From positions 1-8,893 of the forward strand of contig DAOSMC010000016.1 of assembly GCA_035369485.1 (NCBI GenBank): a DNA stretch of 8,893 bases, given 5' to 3'. Under the pieces are notes generated by a model. It saw nothing but the letters and a program-made list of their open reading frames with translations, had not been told where the DNA came from and did not search any database. The translations under genes were made by a program, and so were the position numbers. Below are positions 6,741 through 8,893 of this stretch, in pieces (positions within the stretch are counted from its first letter, which is position 1; each line of letters opens with the position of its first letter). The stretch comes from JAQVHD01 sp035369485. GTDB lineage: Bacteria; Patescibacteriota; Minisyncoccia; UBA6257; JAAZHW01.

Positions 6741-7022
6741 TTATTTAGCTTCTTTAGATTGTTTGGTTTTTTTGACTATTTTTTTGGCTGTTTTTGGTTT
6801 GACTTGTTTGGCTAATTCAGAATGTTTTTGAAGACGTTTTTTGAATTTATCCACTCGGCCGGCTGCATCAATAATTTTTTCTTTACCGGTATAGAAAGGA
6901 TGACAGGCAGAACAAATTTCGATTTGCATTTCTGGTACAGTAGCACCAATTTCAAACACATTACCACAGGCACATTTTACTTTAGCTTTAGGATAGTATT
7001 TAGGATGAATTTCTTTTTTCAT
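6741..7022 (-). CDS. rpmE: Ribosomal protein L31, zinc-binding type, with basic tail
   Basis: bL31 of the cysteine-containing (C+) type, a large-subunit protein at the intersubunit bridge. The N-terminus MKKEIHPKYY is the family signature. Cys17, Cys19, Cys37 and Cys40 form the zinc site (CACGN and CSACHPFYTGK), and GRVDKFKKR follows as expected. At 93 residues it is longer than the usual 65-75 because of a Lys-rich C-terminal extension (KPKTAKKIVKKTKQSKEAK) likely to touch rRNA. The start at 7022 is chosen over an ATG at 7058 because the family begins MKK-(D/E)-IHP and a predicted -10 box lies just upstream of 7022. It is first of a two-gene unit with prfA (8-nt gap), an arrangement also common in other bacteria, and is divergent from rpsB. 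Confidence 0.95.
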   Translation of the reverse strand: MKKEIHPKYYPKAKVKCACGNVFEIGATVPEMQIEICSACHPFYTGKEKIIDAAGRVDKFKKRLQKHSELAKQVKPKTAKKIVKKTKQSKEAK

Positions 7023-7030
7023 ATAAATCA

Positions 7031-7058
7031 ATTTTAAAGAAAAAAACGGAAAAAGCAA
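7031..7058 (-). promoter_or_regulatory. Predicted promoter of rpmE-prfA, near-leaderless
   Basis: On the minus strand, TTGCTT (7058-7053) and TAAAAT (7036-7031, five of six to the -10 consensus) are 16 nt apart. The -10 ends 8 nt before the rpmE ATG, predicting transcription start near 7024 and a leader of about 2 nt. The -35 lies in CTCTTGC, the same heptamer found at the rpsB -35. The -35 itself is weak (three of six). Confidence 0.5.
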
Positions 7059-7138
7059 GAGGAATAGAAATAAAAATTAAAAGTAAGGGGGTATAAAAAT
7101 AAGATGATATGAGTGGGAAACAAGATGTTTGTTAGAGA

Positions 7139-7181
7139 GTGTGGCGGCGGAAAATTTCAAAGAAATTTTCCGCCGCCACAC
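7139..7181. repeat. Perfect 20-bp-arm hairpin in the divergent rpmE/rpsB region
   Basis: Arms 7139-7158 and 7162-7181 are exact reverse complements around an AAA loop. The outer stem is very GC-rich (GTGTGGCGGCGG), the inner part AT-rich (AAAATTTC), and a run of six T follows on the plus strand at 7187-7192. It lies between two divergent genes, about 117 nt from rpmE and 125 nt from rpsB, where no transcript of either gene should end. It resembles the 3701-3765 hairpin in size and composition and shares TTTCAAAG with it. Confidence 0.85.
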
Positions 7182-7239
7182 GCAACTTTTTTCAGTAGTA
7201 TATTAATCAAAGATTTTTATTGTGATTATTGTTAAACAA

Positions 7240-7281
7240 GCAAGAGGCCAAAATTTTTTTATTCTCTCTTGCAATTTTTTT
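7240..7281 (+). other. Terminator-like hairpin overlapping the rpsB promoter
   Basis: GCAAGAG (7240-7246) can pair with CTCTTGC (7266-7272), leaving a 19-nt loop; AATTTTTTT (7273-7281) follows. The right arm overlaps the predicted rpsB -35 box (7269-7274). It could stop transcripts arriving from upstream just before rpsB's own promoter, or act as a DNA inverted repeat for a regulator. The stem is short and the loop long, so the call is weak. Confidence 0.35.
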
Positions 7282-7296
7282 AAAAAATAATAAAAT
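7269..7296 (+). promoter_or_regulatory. Predicted promoter of rpsB, near-leaderless
   Basis: TTGCAA (7269-7274) and TAAAAT (7291-7296, five of six to consensus) are separated by 16 nt. The -10 ends 9 nt before the rpsB ATG at 7306, predicting transcription start near 7303 and a leader of about 3 nt. There is no Shine-Dalgarno sequence. The layout mirrors the rpmE promoter: CTCTTGC, 16-nt spacer, TAAAAT. Confidence 0.6.
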
Positions 7297-7305
7297 TTGA
7301 ATATT

Positions 7306-8010
7306 ATGAGTGAGGAAAATATTCAAACAACCAGTATAGCAATTGATATAGATCGAGAGCGCATTTTAAGAGAGATGAACGAAGCGAGGGTATGTTTTGG
7401 ACGAAGCACATCGCGCCTTCATCCCAAAATGAAATCTTACATTATTGGCGCTAAAAACACCCAAACAATCATTGATTTAGAGAAAACTTATGAAATGCTT
7501 ATTAAAGCTAAAGAATTTTTTCAGAGCTTATTGAAAGAACATAAGACGATCCTTTTTGTTAATATTAATCCGGCCACAAATGACATTACTTTGGAAGCAG
7601 CTCAAAAAACCAATAATCCGTATATTATTAATCGTTGGGTAGGTGGGTTTTTAACTAATTTTTCCGAGATTTCTAAAAGAATTAAATATTATAATGAATT
7701 AATTCAAAAAAATGCTTCGGGAGAACTTGAGAAATATACCAAAAAAGAACAATTAAAATTTAAAAAAGAATTGGAAGATTTGGCAGATCTTTTTTCTGGC
7801 GTGAAAGATTTATCCCAATTGCCGGATGCTATTTTTGTGATAGGGGCAAAATTTCACGAAACAGCCATTAAAGAAGCTCAAAAAATGCACATTCCCATTA
7901 TTGCGCTTGCAAACATTGATACTGATATTGAAGGAATTGATTATCCAATAGTAGGAAGCGATCTTCATCGTTCAAGCGTAGAATACATCACTAATTTTTT
8001 AATTAGTTAA
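7306..8010 (+). CDS. rpsB: Ribosomal protein S2, divergent
   Basis: uS2 of the small ribosomal subunit, 234 residues with the ATG at 7306. Recognisable blocks are LHPKMKSYIIGAKN (family R-x-NPKM-x-x-YI), TIIDLEKTYEML, KTILFV, INRWVGGFLTNF (family N-x-RWLGG-x-LTNF), the charged coiled-coil helices with KKEQLKFKKELEDL, GVKDLSQLPDAIFV, and GIDYPIVGSDLHRSSV. Departures from the usual sequence are CFGR for HFGH near the N-terminus, NINPATNDI in place of the common GTKKQA segment, and GAKFHE for DPRKE. An in-frame TTG at 7297 could extend it by three residues, but it lies at the predicted transcription start, so the ATG is preferred. The tsf gene follows after 71 nt, the usual rpsB-tsf order in bacteria. 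It is divergent from rpmE. Confidence 0.93.
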   Translation: MSEENIQTTSIAIDIDRERILREMNEARVCFGRSTSRLHPKMKSYIIGAKNTQTIIDLEKTYEMLIKAKEFFQSLLKEHKTILFVNINPATNDITLEAAQKTNNPYIINRWVGGFLTNFSEISKRIKYYNELIQKNASGELEKYTKKEQLKFKKELEDLADLFSGVKDLSQLPDAIFVIGAKFHETAIKEAQKMHIPIIALANIDTDIEGIDYPIVGSDLHRSSVEYITNFLIS

Positions 8011-8020
8011 AATAATTATT

Positions 8021-8051
8021 TTGGCATTACGATTATTTTCATTAATATAAT
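8021..8051 (+). promoter_or_regulatory. Possible promoter of tsf
   Basis: A perfect TATAAT at 8046-8051 lies 30 nt before the tsf ATG, with TTGGCA at 8021-8026 (five of six) as a -35. The 19-nt spacer is longer than ideal. Start would be near 8058, giving a leader of about 24 nt, again without a Shine-Dalgarno sequence. Read-through from rpsB is equally possible because no strong terminator separates the genes. Confidence 0.4.
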
Positions 8052-8081
8052 AAACAATAAGTCGATTTGTCTATTTGAAAT

Positions 8082-8663
8082 ATGGATTTAAAACAAGTTA
8101 AAGAATTAAGAGATTTAACAGGCGCGTCCGTTATGGAGTGTCGCAATGCGCTTGAAGAGGCGAAGGGTGATTTTCAAAAAGCGCAGGAAATTTTAAAGAA
8201 AAAAGGACAAGCGATTGCTGACAAAAAAGAAAGTCGAGAAACTAAAGCCGGCCTTATTGAGGCCTATGTGCACGCTAATGGGAGGATTGGTGTTTTGGTT
8301 GATTTGAGGTGTGAAACTGATTTTGTTGCTAAAAATCCCTTATTCAAAGAATTAGCTCACGATATTGCTTTGCAAATTGCGGCTATGGCTCCACTATACG
8401 TTAGTCCAGCCGATATTCCTGAAGAGGTTGTTAATAAAGAAAAAGAAACTTATTCTGCCGAATTTAAAGATAGTAAAAAGCCGGAGAAAATTATTAATCA
8501 GATTATAGAAGGTAAGTTAGAAAAGTGGTATGGAGAAGTTTGTTTAACCAAACAGCCATTTATTAAAGATCAGGATCAAATAGTTGAAGATATTATTAAA
8601 GCTTATATAGCGAAAATTGGCGAAAATATAAAAATTTATCGTTTTATTAGATTTGAGATTTAA
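8082..8663 (+). CDS. tsf: Elongation factor Ts, short form
   Basis: EF-Ts is the cytoplasmic guanine-nucleotide exchange factor that releases GDP from EF-Tu. The N-terminal UBA-like domain (about residues 1-45: LKQVKELRDLTGASVMECRNALEEAKGD) is intact, followed by the KKKGQAIADKK linker, the hallmark CETDFVAKNPLF (about 78-89) in the core domain, and the C-terminal LTKQPFIKD and IGENIKIYRFIRFE. At 193 residues it is much shorter than the E. coli protein (about 280) and near the short form of Thermus; the second core subdomain is reduced, which I regard as normal for this kind of lineage rather than damage. It sits 71 nt after rpsB, and its stop is 3 nt before the ATG of a membrane-anchored protein. 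The usual next genes pyrH and frr are not here. Confidence 0.96.
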   Translation: MDLKQVKELRDLTGASVMECRNALEEAKGDFQKAQEILKKKGQAIADKKESRETKAGLIEAYVHANGRIGVLVDLRCETDFVAKNPLFKELAHDIALQIAAMAPLYVSPADIPEEVVNKEKETYSAEFKDSKKPEKIINQIIEGKLEKWYGEVCLTKQPFIKDQDQIVEDIIKAYIAKIGENIKIYRFIRFEI

Positions 8664-8666
8664 GTT

Positions 8667-8893
8667 ATGTTAGCCATTATCTCACAATTATTTTTTTTCC
8701 TTGGGCTGGTTATTATCATTCTTTTAGTAGCGAGGAAAACACCTAAAGTGGTTAAGGAAATTGATAGTAAAGAAGAGCCGCTGGAGATCCAAATAGAAAA
8801 TCATATAGGGCGAAGTTTTTTTGCAATACCATGGGATAAAATTGATTTAGCTACCGAGCGTTTTTTAGAAAAAACAATGCGTCGCCTTCACAT
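8667..8893 (+). CDS. Membrane-anchored hypothetical protein, 3' end outside window
   Basis: The frame opens with ATG at 8667, 3 nt after the tsf stop, and is still open at the window end (75 full codons). The N-terminus is one strong hydrophobic helix (about residues 4-22, IISQLFFFLGLVIIILLVA) followed by basic RKTPK and then a charged region (KEIDSKEEPLEIQIENHIG, later ERFLEKTMRRLH). This predicts one N-terminal transmembrane anchor with a cytoplasmic, probably helical, body. The pattern recalls single-span, lysine/glutamate-rich hypothetical proteins of Patescibacteria, but I cannot name a family. The near-overlap with tsf implies co-transcription and perhaps translational coupling. Confidence 0.75.
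   Translation, partial: MLAIISQLFFFLGLVIIILLVARKTPKVVKEIDSKEEPLEIQIENHIGRSFFAIPWDKIDLATERFLEKTMRRLH

Noticed and set aside
7023..7058. ATG at 7058 as rpmE start (minus strand)
   Set aside because: It would add a hydrophobic 12-residue extension before the invariant MKKEIHP start of L31, and it overlaps the predicted promoter.
7297..7305. TTG start three codons before the rpsB ATG
   Set aside because: It lies directly after the predicted -10 box and would precede or coincide with the transcription start; the ATG at 7306 is simpler.
7990..8022. AT-only inverted repeats at the rpsB end (7990-8007 and 8009-8022)
   Set aside because: Stems made almost only of A-T pairs are expected by chance in this composition and would be weak terminators.
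1..8893. CRISPR arrays, tRNA, rRNA, transposases, toxin-antitoxin or defence genes
   Set aside because: I looked for spaced direct repeats, tRNA arm patterns and known protein signatures and found none; the content is mainly housekeeping plus a surface-protein operon.

Overview
The window looks like ordinary chromosomal DNA from a Candidate Phyla Radiation (Patescibacteria) bacterium, most likely a Parcubacteria-type lineage. The reasons are: AT-rich DNA with tightly packed genes; almost no Shine-Dalgarno sequences at gene starts; a short EF-Ts; a release factor 1 without its N-terminal domain; a divergent ribosomal protein S2; a multi-Ig/PKD surface protein; and a 417-residue protein of unknown function that I associate with this group. 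The genetic code looks standard (TGA is a stop at 3328-3330, and TGG is used for Trp). The lineage call is an inference from gene character, not from a marker tree.

Layout. (1) Positions 1-3589, plus strand: an apparent operon holding the 3' part of a large Ig-like/PKD surface protein, an unknown 417-aa protein and an 84-aa two-helix membrane protein, with gaps of 18 and 4 nt. (2) Positions 3590-3861: an intergenic stretch with a 26-bp palindromic terminator, a 44-bp perfect palindrome inside a longer 65-nt hairpin, and a promoter whose predicted start site is about 3 nt from the next ATG. (3) Positions 3862-5968, plus strand: rplY/ctc (ribosomal protein L25), then a membrane-anchored coiled-coil protein with a lytic transglycosylase domain, ending in a hairpin that serves as a likely two-way terminator. 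(4) Positions 5989-7022, minus strand: rpmE (zinc-type L31) and prfA (short RF1), transcribed in the order rpmE-prfA. (5) Positions 7023-7305: a divergent control region with two similar promoters, for rpmE and rpsB, around a near-perfect 43-nt hairpin. (6) Positions 7306-8893, plus strand: rpsB (S2), tsf (EF-Ts) and the start of a membrane-anchored protein that runs off the window.

The central and right parts are mostly translation machinery (L25, L31, S2, EF-Ts, RF1), with one cell-wall hydrolase. The clearest unexplained signal is regulatory. rplY, rpmE and rpsB each have a -10-like box ending 8-9 nt before the ATG, which predicts leaderless or nearly leaderless mRNAs, and none of the three has a Shine-Dalgarno sequence. 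The rpmE and rpsB promoters also share the same CTCTTGC / 16-nt spacer / TAAAAT layout. I see no CRISPR array, tRNA, rRNA, transposase or clear defence system.
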